A DNA stretch of 64,000 nucleotides from Pedobacter boryungensis (GTDB lineage Bacteria > Bacteroidota > Bacteroidia > Sphingobacteriales > Sphingobacteriaceae). Made by a program: the position numbers and the translations under genes. The stretch covers positions 806,001-870,000 of the forward strand of contig NZ_JABMKV010000001.1 of the NCBI RefSeq assembly GCF_013204825.1, read 5' to 3'. The first letter of the stretch is position 1; every line of letters begins with the position of its first letter. Shown one piece after another: positions 35,168-44,907 of this stretch. Below the pieces are notes generated by a model. The model saw only the letters and a program-made list of their open reading frames with translations, ran no database searches and had not been told where the DNA came from.

Positions 35168-35827
35168 CTATTTTCCGCTAGCTTTAGCGTGATCTGCTAA
35201 GAATGTTGCTAAACCGCTATCAGTTAAAGGGTGTTTTAATAATGCTGTAATTGCAGCTAAAGGAGCAGTAATTACATCAGCACCTAATTTTGCACAAGCA
35301 ACAATGTGTAATGGGCCACGAATTGATGCAGCTAAAATTTGCGTTGGATATTCATAATTATCAAATATTAAGCGGATATCCTCTATTAACTGTAGGCCGT
35401 CTGTAGAAATATCATCTAAGCGACCTAAAAATGGAGATACGTAAGTTGCTCCAGCTTTTGCAGCTAATAAAGCTTGTCCTGGAGAGAAAATTAATGTGCA
35501 ATTAGTTCTAATTCCTTTTTTAGAAAAATATTTAATGGCTTTAACACCATCTTTAATCATAGGTACTTTAACAACAATTTTAGGGTTTAAAGCAGCTAAT
35601 GCTTCACCTTCTTTAACAATGCCATCGAAATCTGTAGCTATAACTTCTGCGCTTACATTGTCATCAACTATGTTGCAAATCGCTTTATAATGAGCAACTA
35701 CGTTTGCATCGCCAGTAATTCCTTCTTTGGCCATTAAACTAGGATTAGTAGTAACACCGTCTAAAACACCTAAATCTTGGGCTTCTTTAATTTGATCAAG
35801 ATTTGCCGTATCAATAAAAAATTTCAT
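35168..35827 (-). CDS. Small transaldolase / fructose-6-phosphate aldolase
   Basis: A 219-residue TalC/FSA-type transaldolase of the pentose phosphate pathway, transferring a dihydroxyacetone unit in the cytoplasm. It begins [16 protein letters not shown], and [13 protein letters not shown], the Schiff-base lysine in [27 protein letters not shown] and SPFLGRLDD are typical. The short length separates it from the ~320-residue TalB class. Genes of this class are often named fructose-6-phosphate aldolase; most Bacteroidota members are thought to be transaldolases. It lies downstream of the SRP RNA gene on the same strand and has its own terminator. Confidence 0.93.
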   Translation of the reverse strand: MKFFIDTANLDQIKEAQDLGVLDGVTTNPSLMAKEGITGDANVVAHYKAICNIVDDNVSAEVIATDFDGIVKEGEALAALNPKIVVKVPMIKDGVKAIKYFSKKGIRTNCTLIFSPGQALLAAKAGATYVSPFLGRLDDISTDGLQLIEDIRLIFDNYEYPTQILAASIRGPLHIVACAKLGADVITAPLAAITALLKHPLTDSGLATFLADHAKASGK

Positions 35828-35905
35828 AATTCTAATTTCCCAGTGGGGAATAATTAAGGTAAGAAGAACCCTGATTAGTTTACATCCCCTTCAGGGGGTA
35901 AGGGG

Positions 35906-36012
35906 AAAAAAATGGGCAAGCAACTTTTATCGCACCGCTACAACCTTCTACCCTTGCTTCGTTCCCGCCCTGGGGGAGTTCAAAGGGAGCTGATCGTAAA
36001 AGACTTGCCCGG
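35906..36012 (-). ncRNA. ffs: Signal recognition particle RNA (small bacterial type)
   Basis: On the minus strand the ~100-nt RNA folds as one long hairpin: GGGCAAG (36004-36010) pairs with CTTGCCC (35914-35920), then TTTTACG with CGATAAAA after a small bulge. The apical part contains CCCAGGGCGGGAACGAAGCAAGGG, matching the SRP helix-8 pattern (C-C-A-G-G..CGGAA..AGCAAGG) that binds Ffh. The hairpin is followed at once by T7, and a consensus promoter sits just upstream. It is the RNA core of the membrane-protein targeting particle. Confidence 0.88.
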
Positions 36013-36014
36013 CA

Positions 36015-36044
36015 CAAAGGTAGCAAAAGCACTCATTTTACAAA
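36015..36044 (-). promoter_or_regulatory. Promoter of the SRP RNA gene
   Basis: On the minus strand, TTTG (36041-36044), an 18-base spacer and TACCTTTG (36015-36022) match the Bacteroidota -33/-7 consensus. The predicted start falls at the first bases of the SRP hairpin. Confidence 0.75.
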
Positions 36045-36438
36045 AAGAAATCTGTTTATTTTTAGTCATGATTATTATGTGTTTGATTGATAGCGATTTG
36101 TAACTGAATTATTTTTATTTAATCTATAAATCACTCGCTTTTAGGTATAAAATTCATTTAAAATATGCGATTTAATGTTTTACTATGCATAAATAATATT
36201 TATTTAATTATCAATTTGTTAAATGAAAACGATTTCAGTTATTAAATTCATAATTAAGTGGGTTATAATTCATTAAAATATATTTTATTCGAAAAAATAT
36301 TGTTGATAATGTAATTTAAGGCTATTTTTCGCTATCTTAGTGTTTCCTATACACTAACTAAATCCTGAATGAAATTATCATAAGACAAGTAGATTAAACT
36401 CCTTCTATGATAGCATCATCCTACTAAAATGTACACAA
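36045..36438. other. AT-rich gene-free region upstream of gltB
   Basis: No ORF or RNA is recognised in this very AT-rich stretch. TATCTTAG at about 36333-36340 is close to the -7 consensus and could serve gltB, but no good -33 match is seen. Confidence 0.5.
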
Positions 36439-39400
36439 ATGAACCACTTAAATGAACACCAGGGATTGTACCGTAAAAGCTTTGAACACGATGCTTGTGG
36501 CATTGGTTTCGTAGCACATGTAAAAGGGCGAAAATCGCACCAAATTATTTCAGATGCGATCACTATTCTCGAAAACCTAGATCATCGAGGTGCTTGCGGC
36601 GCAGAACCAAATACAGGTGATGGGGCAGGGATTATGATTCAAGTTCCTCATGAATTTTTATTCGATGAATGTTTAAAAACGGGCTTTAGTTTGCCTGCTT
36701 ATGGAGATTATGGAGTTGGTCAACTTTTTTTACCTAAAGAAATTCGTGCTAGAGAAGAATGCCGTGAAATTATTTATCGCACTGCTGAAAAGCTTGGCTT
36801 AGAAATTTTAGGATTTAGAAAAGTACAAGTAGACACAACAGATATAGGCAATACGGCACTTTCTGTTGAGCCAGAAATAGAGCAAGTATTTGTGGCTAGA
36901 CCCTATCATATTGCCGAAGGAGCTGATTTTGAGCGTAAACTCTTCGTACTTAAAACCTATTTAACTAAAACAATTTATAATACAGTAGCGGGTAGTAAAG
37001 ATGAATTTTATATCGTTTCATTTTCTTCACGCACTATTATATATAAAGGTCAGCTTACATCTTTACAAGTTAGGACATATTTTACAGAATTGAGTGATAA
37101 ACGCATGGTTTCGGCCTTTGGCTTAATTCACTCACGTTTTGCAACAAATACTTTTCCTTCATGGCGATTAGCCCAACCGTTTAGATTTATTGCTCATAAC
37201 GGCGAGATTAATACGTTACAAGGTAATTTAAATTGGTTTAGATCTAGTGTTAAGTCTTTTGCATCTCCATATTTTACGCCTGAAGAGTTAAATATGATTC
37301 TTCCGGTAATTGATGAAACACAATCTGATTCGGGATGTTTAGATAACGTAGTTGAGTTATTATTGCATGCGGGTCGTTCTTTACCACATGTTTTAATGAT
37401 GTTAATTCCAGAAGCTTGGGATGGTAATGATGACATGGATCCAATCAAAAAAGCTTTTTATCAATTCCACGCATCGCTAATGGAACCATGGGATGGACCA
37501 GCTGCCATTGCATTTACCGACGGAAACTTAGTTGGTGCAACACTAGATCGTAATGGTTTACGTCCATCTCGTTATGTGTTAACGAGCGATGATAGGGTAA
37601 TCATGGCATCAGAATCTGGTGCTTTAGCTATTGATCAGAGTACAGTAATAGAAAAAGGTAGATTAACACCAGGCAAAATGTTTGTTGTAGATATGCAGCA
37701 AGGCAGAATTATTAGCGATCAAGAAATTAAACAACAGGTTTGTGCTCGTAGGCCTTATGCAGACTGGATTAATCAATATCAAATTAGATTAGAGGAATTG
37801 CCAGAACCGAGGGTAATGTTTACCAACTTGGCAGCAGACTCTATTTTTAAATATCAACAAGTATTTGGGTATAGCAGAGAAGATATAGATCTATTGCTAA
37901 AACCAATGGCTATTGAAGGTAAAGAAGCAATAGGATCGATGGGAACAGATACGCCATTGGCTATTTTATCAAAACAACCCCAGCATTTATCTTCTTATTT
38001 TAAACAGTTATTCGCTCAAGTTACCAATCCGCCTATTGACCCAATTCGTGAAAAAGTTGTAATGAGTTTGGCTGGTTTTATGGGTAACAATGGTAATTTA
38101 CTGGAAGAAAACCAGATGCAATGCCATTGTGTAGGTATCAAACATCCAATATTAACTAATTTAGAATTAGAAAAATTACGAAGCATCGATACAGGATTAT
38201 TCCAATCTAAAACACTGCAAATGTATTTTAGAGCAGATGAAAAACCTGGGGCAATGGCAAAAGCGTTAGATCGTTTATGTCGTTACGCTGTAGATGCAGT
38301 TGAAGATGGTTTCCAGGTAATTGTACTTTCAGATAGGGCAATTGATTCAGAACATGCCGCAATTCCTTCTTTATTAGCGGTTTCAGCAGTTCATCATCAC
38401 TTAATTAGAAAAGGTTATCGTGGTGCTGTTGGTATTGTAATAGAAGCTGGCGATGTTTGGGAAGTACACCATTTTGCTACATTAATTGGTTTTGGTGCGA
38501 CTGCTATTAACCCTTATCTAGCTTTAGAAACTATTAAAGGCTTTGATAAAGAAAGTGGTTTAAAACCAGAAAAATTAATTGCCAATTATATCTATGCAGT
38601 CAACAATGGATTGCTAAAAATCTTCTCTAAAATGGGGATTTCAACACTACAATCTTACCATGGTGCACAAATATTTGAGATTTTAGGTATAAATGAACAG
38701 GTTGTAAGTACGCATTTTACAGGTGCTGTTTCTCGTATCGGAGGATTAGGTTTAGATGAAATTGCTCATGAAACACTGATTAAACATCGTCGTAGTTTTG
38801 GGCCAAAAACACAAGCAGAACCAATTTTAACTGCTGGTGGAACCTATAAATGGAGAAGACGTGGTGAAAAACATTTATTCAACCCTGAAACCATCCATTT
38901 ATTACAAAACGCAACTAGAAGAAACGACTACACTACTTTTAAAAAATATTCTAAACTAATTAATGAGCAAACGCAACAAGCATACACTATTCGAGGCTTA
39001 TTAGAATTCAACTATAATCGCCCTGTAATAGGCTTAGAAGAAGTAGAATCAACTGAATCTATCTTAAAAAGATTTGCTACAGGAGCGATGTCATTCGGCT
39101 CAATTTCACACGAAGCACACTCTACTTTAGCTATCGCCATGAACCGCATCGGCGGAAAAAGTAATACTGGAGAGGGTGGCGAAGATGAAATGCGTTATCA
39201 AAAATTGGCCAATGGCGATTCAATGCGCTCGGCAATTAAACAAATCGCTTCTGCTCGTTTTGGAGTAACTAGTTATTATTTAACCAATGCCGATGAGTTG
39301 CAGATTAAAATGGCTCAGGGTGCAAAGCCCGGAGAAGGTGGGCAATTACCTGGTCATAAAGTAGATGATTGGATTGCAAAAGTGCGTCATGCTACACCAG

Positions 39401-40947
39401 GAGTAGGTTTAATTTCTCCGCCACCACACCATGATATTTATTCTATTGAAGATTTAGCGCAGTTGATTTTCGATTTAAAAAATGCCAATAGAGCAGCTAG
39501 AATTAATGTTAAACTTGTTTCTAAAGCTGGTGTTGGTACAATTGCAGCTGGTGTTGCTAAGGCACATGCCGATGTAATTTTAGTTTCTGGATACGATGGT
39601 GGAACAGGGGCATCACCATTAACTTCTATTCAACATGCAGGTTTGCCATGGGAGTTAGGGTTGGCAGAAGCACATCAAACTTTGGTAAAAAACAGATTAA
39701 GAAGTAGAGTAGTAGTACAAACAGATGGACAGTTAAAAACTGGTCGTGATATTGCTATTGCAGCTTTATTAGGTGCTGAAGAATGGGGAGTAGCAACAGC
39801 TGCATTAGTAACTTCTGGCTGTATCATGATGCGAAAATGTCATTTAAATACCTGTCCGGTTGGAGTGGCAACACAAGATCCAGAGTTAAGAAAATTATTT
39901 ACCGGTGATACTGACCATGTGGTTAACTTATTCCATTTCTTAGCAGAAGAATTACGTGAAATTATGGCAGAACTGGGTTTTAGGACTGTAAATGAAATGA
40001 TTGGACAATCGCAAATGCTTAAAACCAGAGAAGTAGCAGATGCAGATTGGAAATTGAAATATGTAAACTTGGCCCCAATATTACACAAGGAGCCAGATAA
40101 TGGTTTGCCATTATACCAAACAGAATTACAAGATCATGGCTTAGCAAATGTTTTAGATCATCAATTAATTGAAAAAGCGCAACCTGCTATTTTAAACAAT
40201 GAACCAGTTTTCGCCAACTTCGATGTTAAAAACACTGATAGAGCAATTGGAACAATGCTTTCAAATGAAATTTGTAAAGTTCATAAAGGATTTGGATTAC
40301 CTGCAGATACTATTAATTTCAAATGCTTCGGCTCTGCCGGACAAAGTTTTGGTGCATTTGCTGCTAAGGGTTTAACCTTAACTTTAGAAGGTGAAGGAAA
40401 CGATTATGTAGGGAAAGGATTATCTGGTGCTAAATTGGTTATTTATCCTTTTAGTGATATCAATTATGTACCTGAGCAAAACATTATTATTGGTAACGTA
40501 GCTCTTTATGGGGCAACTTCTGGCGAATTATATGTACGCGGTAAAGCAGGTGAACGCTTTGCAGTTCGTAATTCTGGTGCAACCACAGTTGTAGAGGGTG
40601 TTGGCGATCACGGTTGCGAATATATGACTGGTGGAGAAGTACTCATAATTGGAGATACAGGTAGCAATTTCGCAGCAGGTATGAGCGGTGGTATTGCATG
40701 GATTTACGATGTAAGTAAAACTTTTGCAAATAAATGTAATCCAGAAATGGTTGATTTAGACCCATTAGATGCAGAGGATGAAGAAAGAATTCAGACTTTA
40801 TTAAAAAACCATATTCGATTAACCAGCAGTAGAGTTGCAGAATTTATCTTAAGCGATTGGGAAAATCAATCAGCACACTTCGTAAAGGTATTTCCGAAAG
40901 AATACAAAGCAGTTTTATTACAACGTCAACAAGTAAAAATAAATTAA
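36439..40947 (+). CDS. gltB: Glutamate synthase large subunit
   Basis: Makes two glutamates from glutamine and 2-oxoglutarate with the small subunit. The 1502-residue chain has the class II amidotransferase domain, with catalytic Cys C20 in HDACGIGF after a short propeptide, then the central domain (about 460-760), the FMN synthase domain (about 830-1180) with the 3Fe-4S cysteines in CIMMRKCHLNTCP, and a C-terminal beta-helix (about 1250-1450). Length and order are those of bacterial alpha subunits. gltD follows 1 base downstream. Confidence 0.98.
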   Translation: MNHLNEHQGLYRKSFEHDACGIGFVAHVKGRKSHQIISDAITILENLDHRGACGAEPNTGDGAGIMIQVPHEFLFDECLKTGFSLPAYGDYGVGQLFLPKEIRAREECREIIYRTAEKLGLEILGFRKVQVDTTDIGNTALSVEPEIEQVFVARPYHIAEGADFERKLFVLKTYLTKTIYNTVAGSKDEFYIVSFSSRTIIYKGQLTSLQVRTYFTELSDKRMVSAFGLIHSRFATNTFPSWRLAQPFRFIAHNGEINTLQGNLNWFRSSVKSFASPYFTPEELNMILPVIDETQSDSGCLDNVVELLLHAGRSLPHVLMMLIPEAWDGNDDMDPIKKAFYQFHASLMEPWDGPAAIAFTDGNLVGATLDRNGLRPSRYVLTSDDRVIMASESGALAIDQSTVIEKGRLTPGKMFVVDMQQGRIISDQEIKQQVCARRPYADWINQYQIRLEELPEPRVMFTNLAADSIFKYQQVFGYSREDIDLLLKPMAIEGKEAIGSMGTDTPLAILSKQPQHLSSYFKQLFAQVTNPPIDPIREKVVMSLAGFMGNNGNLLEENQMQCHCVGIKHPILTNLELEKLRSIDTGLFQSKTLQMYFRADEKPGAMAKALDRLCRYAVDAVEDGFQVIVLSDRAIDSEHAAIPSLLAVSAVHHHLIRKGYRGAVGIVIEAGDVWEVHHFATLIGFGATAINPYLALETIKGFDKESGLKPEKLIANYIYAVNNGLLKIFSKMGISTLQSYHGAQIFEILGINEQVVSTHFTGAVSRIGGLGLDEIAHETLIKHRRSFGPKTQAEPILTAGGTYKWRRRGEKHLFNPETIHLLQNATRRNDYTTFKKYSKLINEQTQQAYTIRGLLEFNYNRPVIGLEEVESTESILKRFATGAMSFGSISHEAHSTLAIAMNRIGGKSNTGEGGEDEMRYQKLANGDSMRSAIKQIASARFGVTSYYLTNADELQIKMAQGAKPGEGGQLPGHKVDDWIAKVRHATPGVGLISPPPHHDIYSIEDLAQLIFDLKNANRAARINVKLVSKAGVGTIAAGVAKAHADVILVSGYDGGTGASPLTSIQHAGLPWELGLAEAHQTLVKNRLRSRVVVQTDGQLKTGRDIAIAALLGAEEWGVATAALVTSGCIMMRKCHLNTCPVGVATQDPELRKLFTGDTDHVVNLFHFLAEELREIMAELGFRTVNEMIGQSQMLKTREVADADWKLKYVNLAPILHKEPDNGLPLYQTELQDHGLANVLDHQLIEKAQPAILNNEPVFANFDVKNTDRAIGTMLSNEICKVHKGFGLPADTINFKCFGSAGQSFGAFAAKGLTLTLEGEGNDYVGKGLSGAKLVIYPFSDINYVPEQNIIIGNVALYGATSGELYVRGKAGERFAVRNSGATTVVEGVGDHGCEYMTGGEVLIIGDTGSNFAAGMSGGIAWIYDVSKTFANKCNPEMVDLDPLDAEDEERIQTLLKNHIRLTSSRVAEFILSDWENQSAHFVKVFPKEYKAVLLQRQQVKIN

Positions 40948-40948
40948 G

Positions 40949-42415
40949 ATGGGAAAAGTTACAGGATTTTTGGAGTACGAAAGAGTTTCGCCAACTAGAC
41001 AACAACCTAGCGAACGCCTAGAACATTATAATGAATTTTTAAATCCACTTGCTGCTGATCAATTGAATCATCAAGCAGCTCGTTGTATGGATTGCGGAGT
41101 GCCATTCTGCCAATCTGGTTGTCCTTTAGGTAATGTAATTCCAGAATTTAATGATGCTGTTTATAAAGGAGACTGGTTAAATGCAGCCGAAATATTGTTA
41201 AGCACAAATAATTTCCCAGAGTTTACAGGTAGAGTTTGTCCTGCACCATGTGAAAGCGCATGTGTATTGGGTATTAACAAATCTCCAGTATCAATTGAAG
41301 AAATTGAAAAACATATTATAGAAATAGCCTTCGAAAAAGGTTTCATTAAAGCAAACGCACCATTAATTAGAACAGGTAAAAAAGTAGCTATAATTGGCTC
41401 TGGTCCTGCAGGTTTAGCCGCTGCAGCTCAATTAAATAAAGCAGGTCATGAAGTGGTGGTTTTTGAACGTGATGATGTACCAGGAGGATTATTGCGTTAT
41501 GGTATTCCAGATTTTAAACTACAGAAAGATGTGGTAGAAAGAAGGATTAACCTGATGGAAGAAGAAGGTATTGTTTTTAAATGCAATGTTAATGTTGGTG
41601 AAAACATAGAATTGAGTACATTATTAAGAGAGTATCAAGCTTTAGTTTTAGCCGGTGGTTCTACTATTCCAAGAGATTTAAACTTACCAGGAAGAGAATT
41701 GGAAGGTATTTATCCCGCTATGGATTTTTTAAAACAACAGAATAAACGTGTTAGTGGAAGAAAAATAGAGGGCAAAGAACTAACCGCGACAGGAAAAAAT
41801 GTAATTGTAATTGGTGGTGGTGATACAGGTTCTGATTGTATTGGAACATCTAATCGCCAGGGGGCAAAATCAGTAACACAATTTGAGATTATGCCAATGC
41901 CACCGCAAAGTAGAACGGAGCACATGCCTTGGCCACAATATCCAATGTTGTTAAAGGTTACTTCTTCACATGAGGAAGGCGCACATAGAAATTGGGCAGT
42001 AAATACTCAAAAGTTCAACGCTGACGAAAATGGTAATTTAAAATCGTTGAGTGTAATTGAAGTGCAATGGGAAATGGATGTGAATGGAAGAGCTCTAGGC
42101 TTTAAAGAAATTCCAGGTACTGAAAAGGAATATCCTTGCGAGTTGGTTTTATTGGCAATGGGTTTTTTACATCCTCAAAAACAAGGATTAATTGAAAAAT
42201 TAGGCGTAGAACTAGATGAAAGAGGAAATGTGAAAACGGTTGAAGGTAATTTTCAAACCAATATTCCTAAAGTTTTTGCTGCTGGCGATATGCGCAGAGG
42301 TCAGTCTTTGGTAGTTTGGGCAATTTCTGAAGGTAGAGAAACTGCTAGAAAAGTTGATGAATATTTAATGGGTTATAGTAAGTTGCCATCTAAGGATGCT
42401 ATTGCTTATGCGTAA
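40949..42415 (+). CDS. gltD: Glutamate synthase small subunit
   Basis: Passes electrons from NAD(P)H through FAD and two 4Fe-4S clusters to the large subunit. The 488-residue chain has N-terminal cluster motifs CMDCGVPFCQSGCPLGN and CPAPCESAC, FAD loop GSGPAGLAAAAQL, NAD(P) loop GGGDTGSDC and the C-terminal AAGDMRRGQSLVVWAI. The gene starts one base after the gltB stop, so the two are co-translated, and ends before an intrinsic terminator. It is a standard GltBD pair. Confidence 0.98.
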   Translation: MGKVTGFLEYERVSPTRQQPSERLEHYNEFLNPLAADQLNHQAARCMDCGVPFCQSGCPLGNVIPEFNDAVYKGDWLNAAEILLSTNNFPEFTGRVCPAPCESACVLGINKSPVSIEEIEKHIIEIAFEKGFIKANAPLIRTGKKVAIIGSGPAGLAAAAQLNKAGHEVVVFERDDVPGGLLRYGIPDFKLQKDVVERRINLMEEEGIVFKCNVNVGENIELSTLLREYQALVLAGGSTIPRDLNLPGRELEGIYPAMDFLKQQNKRVSGRKIEGKELTATGKNVIVIGGGDTGSDCIGTSNRQGAKSVTQFEIMPMPPQSRTEHMPWPQYPMLLKVTSSHEEGAHRNWAVNTQKFNADENGNLKSLSVIEVQWEMDVNGRALGFKEIPGTEKEYPCELVLLAMGFLHPQKQGLIEKLGVELDERGNVKTVEGNFQTNIPKVFAAGDMRRGQSLVVWAISEGRETARKVDEYLMGYSKLPSKDAIAYA

Positions 42416-42427
42416 ACAACAATAAAT

Positions 42428-42474
42428 CGTCATTGCGAGATGTTGTTCTTCATAACCCGAAGCAATCTTGTTCG
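42428..42474. repeat. Short REP-like element (CGTCATTGCGAG type)
   Basis: CGTCATTGCGAG at the start and GAAGCAATCTTG near the end resemble a palindromic repeat type common between genes in Bacteroidota. It lies 12 bases after the gltD stop. Confidence 0.55.
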
Positions 42475-42485
42475 ATAAATATTTT

Positions 42486-42530
42486 AGCCACAGATACTTA
42501 GGTCTATACTCTGACGTCTGTGGCTTTTTA
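42486..42530 (+). terminator. Intrinsic terminator of gltBD
   Basis: The stem AGCCACAGA (42486-42494) / TCTGTGGCT (42517-42525) encloses a 22-base loop and ends in a short T-run. Confidence 0.75.
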
Positions 42531-42629
42531 CTTCCTAAACAGTTAAAATGAGTTAATTTTGTTAAACTCTGTTAATCATTTATCTTCTTGCACTATTTAT
42601 TATTAGCTTTAATTGTTAGCCCATATAAT

Positions 42630-43889
42630 ATGCAAAAGCTATTAATTTTACTATTTATTTTCTTAGGATTTGAGGGGTTCGCTCAAAAACAGACTAAGAA
42701 TTTTGTAGAAAAAAACTTAAATATTATTCGATCCATTGATCCTGATTCTACAGATTTCACTGACGTGGAAGTTATTGGTAATGCAATTGGAAATTCAAGA
42801 ATTGTAATGCTTGGTGAACAAGATCATGGTGATGCACCTACGTTTCTGGCAAAAACAAGATTAATCAAATATCTTCATGAAAAAAAAGGATTTAATGTGC
42901 TAGCCTTTGAAAGTGATTTCTTTGCACTAAATGAAGGCTGGGATCATTTGGATAAACAAAAAACTACTATAAATAATTTCATCCAACAAAATATCTTTTC
43001 AATTTGGACAAGCTGTACTCAATGCGAAAACTTATTCTATAACTATGTTTCTGAGAGTTTTGGGACAAATAACCCAATTACCATAAGTGGATTTGATAGT
43101 CAATTTGATGGAGGATATAGTAATAACCTAAAAAAGTATATTGATGATTTTTTTAAAGTGAATGATATTCCTTTCATTAAATCTAAATCTTATATAGACA
43201 ACTTTCTTCCTTTTATTGATTCTATTAAAATAAGTAAAGATGTAGCTAAGCAAACACTATTTATCAAGCAAATTGATACCATATTTAAGCAAATCTCTAA
43301 AAAATGGGAAGGGAGCTTTGAACTTTTAGTGTTACACAATTTACAGGAAAGTAGTAAAAATGGTATTTCTTTTTTAACTAAAGCAAAAGATTATAAGGAA
43401 TTACGGGATAAACAAATGGCCGAAAATTTAAAATGGTTAGTTAATCAGAAATTTCCAAATCAAAAAATTATTGTTTGGGCGCATAGCGCTCATATTTTAA
43501 AAAACAGAGAATTTATAAAGTCTAAATCATCAAATGAAAATTGGACTAATATGGGGCATTTTTTTACGCGAGATAGTTTGTTAAATCAACAAACTTATAT
43601 AGTGGGTTTTAGCTCTAAATATGGAACAGCTGGTCGTATTACTATTCCAAATACTTACAAAGTTGTTCTTCCAATTAAAAATAGTTTTGAAGACTGGATG
43701 AATGATAATATAAAATATGCTTTTGTAGATTTTAAAAGGTTTAGGAATTTAAATCCAAATTCCTTTGAATATTTCAATATGAAAGGAAAATACCATATTT
43801 ATAATGAAGCTGTTTGGACTCAAGTTTTTGATGGAATTTTTTATATAAAAGATATGTATCCTTGCGAAAAATCAGTCTTGAAATTTTAG
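42630..43889 (+). CDS. Secreted erythromycin-esterase-like protein
   Basis: A 419-residue exported protein (signal peptide ending EGFAQ). The Ere/EreA-like fold is shown by IVMLGEQDHGDAPTFLAKTR, with its conserved E and H, NVLAFESDFFALNEG, and KIIVWAHSAHILK. Family members open macrolide lactones or act on succinoglycan-like esters; most secreted copies have no known substrate, so macrolide resistance should not be claimed. An in-frame TTG at 42588 would add 14 residues before the signal peptide, so ATG 42630 is chosen. It is a single gene with a damaged retropepsin-like gene downstream. Confidence 0.85.
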   Translation: MQKLLILLFIFLGFEGFAQKQTKNFVEKNLNIIRSIDPDSTDFTDVEVIGNAIGNSRIVMLGEQDHGDAPTFLAKTRLIKYLHEKKGFNVLAFESDFFALNEGWDHLDKQKTTINNFIQQNIFSIWTSCTQCENLFYNYVSESFGTNNPITISGFDSQFDGGYSNNLKKYIDDFFKVNDIPFIKSKSYIDNFLPFIDSIKISKDVAKQTLFIKQIDTIFKQISKKWEGSFELLVLHNLQESSKNGISFLTKAKDYKELRDKQMAENLKWLVNQKFPNQKIIVWAHSAHILKNREFIKSKSSNENWTNMGHFFTRDSLLNQQTYIVGFSSKYGTAGRITIPNTYKVVLPIKNSFEDWMNDNIKYAFVDFKRFRNLNPNSFEYFNMKGKYHIYNEAVWTQVFDGIFYIKDMYPCEKSVLKF

Positions 43890-43912
43890 TAGATTGCATT
43901 AAAAACCAACAT

Positions 43913-44811
43913 ATGTTTAATTTTTCTTTCTTTCGCTCAATTTCGATATTAGTACTTTTTTCTCACTTTCTGTTTTTGCGCAAACTAAAATTCCATTTGA
44001 GCTGACAGATTATAATAACCTGAAAGTAAAGGCTATAATTAATCAGAAAGACACGGTAAATTTGATGTTCCATACTGCTGCAAATTCGCTTACCTTAACA
44101 GAAGAAGCGACAAAAAAGATGAAAAACTTAGTTTTTGACCGCAGTGATAGTGTAAAAAGTTGGGGCGGAAATGGAAATTCATCGCGGTTTAGTAAAAGTA
44201 ATCTGTTACAAATTGGTGATTTGAAATGGGAAAATGTGCCAATTTGGGAAAACACTAATTCTGGACAACAAACAGATGGAAAATTTGGCTTAGAACTTTT
44301 TGCGAACAAAGTAATCGAAATTGATTTTGATAAAAAATTGATTGTGCTTTATAATCAGTTACCAGCTAAAATAAAAGAATTCGACAAACTGAAACTATCT
44401 TTTGAAGATGAAATGATGTTTGTGGAAGGAGGTCTAAAAATCGATCAACAAATACTACACAACAAATTTTTGGTTCATTCTGGTTATGCTGGAACAATTC
44501 TATTGGATGATAAATTTACGGTCGACAATGGGATTGATAGTAAATTAAAAGTAATTGATGAAAAAGCGCTAAAGGATTCGTTCGGTAATATCTTGAAAAC
44601 AAAAAAAGCAATAATTCCAGCTTTTACAATTGGAAAAAATAGCTTAAAAGAAGTCCCAGTTAGCTTTTTTACAGGAGCATTAGGTAGACAAAAGGTGAGT
44701 ATTATAGGTGGAGATTTATTAAAAAAGTTCAATATCATTATTGATGCTAAAAGAGCAAATATTTATTTGCAAGCGAATAAATTAATGAATGTGGAATTCT
44801 GGAAAGGATAA
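43913..44811 (+). CDS. Secreted retropepsin-like protein, apparent frameshift in signal peptide
   Basis: The intact reading frame (from about 43921) encodes SVFAQTKIPFELTDYNN and a two-lobed retropepsin-like domain, but it lacks a start because a stop sits at 43918. ATG 43913 opens MFNFSFFRSISILVL in another frame. Adding one T to the T6 run at 43956-43961 joins the two into a perfect signal peptide and a ~299-residue protein. As read, only an internal start near 44062 is usable, giving 249 residues without export. Both lobes have His where the protease Asp is expected (FHTAAN, VHSGYAG), so it may be a non-catalytic relative. Confidence 0.7.
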
Positions 44812-44907
44812 TTATAATATCACAATAGAATCCTTCTAAATTATTTAAATCGATAAAACTAAAAGTCATAATCACGATATTAGAGCAATAACCATCTCTA
44901 ATTTATT

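Noticed and set aside
35912..36103. 63-codon plus-strand ORF
   Set aside because: It covers the SRP RNA gene and its promoter on the opposite strand and has no protein features.
42630..43889. Macrolide resistance gene
   Set aside because: The erythromycin-esterase fold is broad and mostly uncharacterised; nothing here points to antibiotic cleavage.
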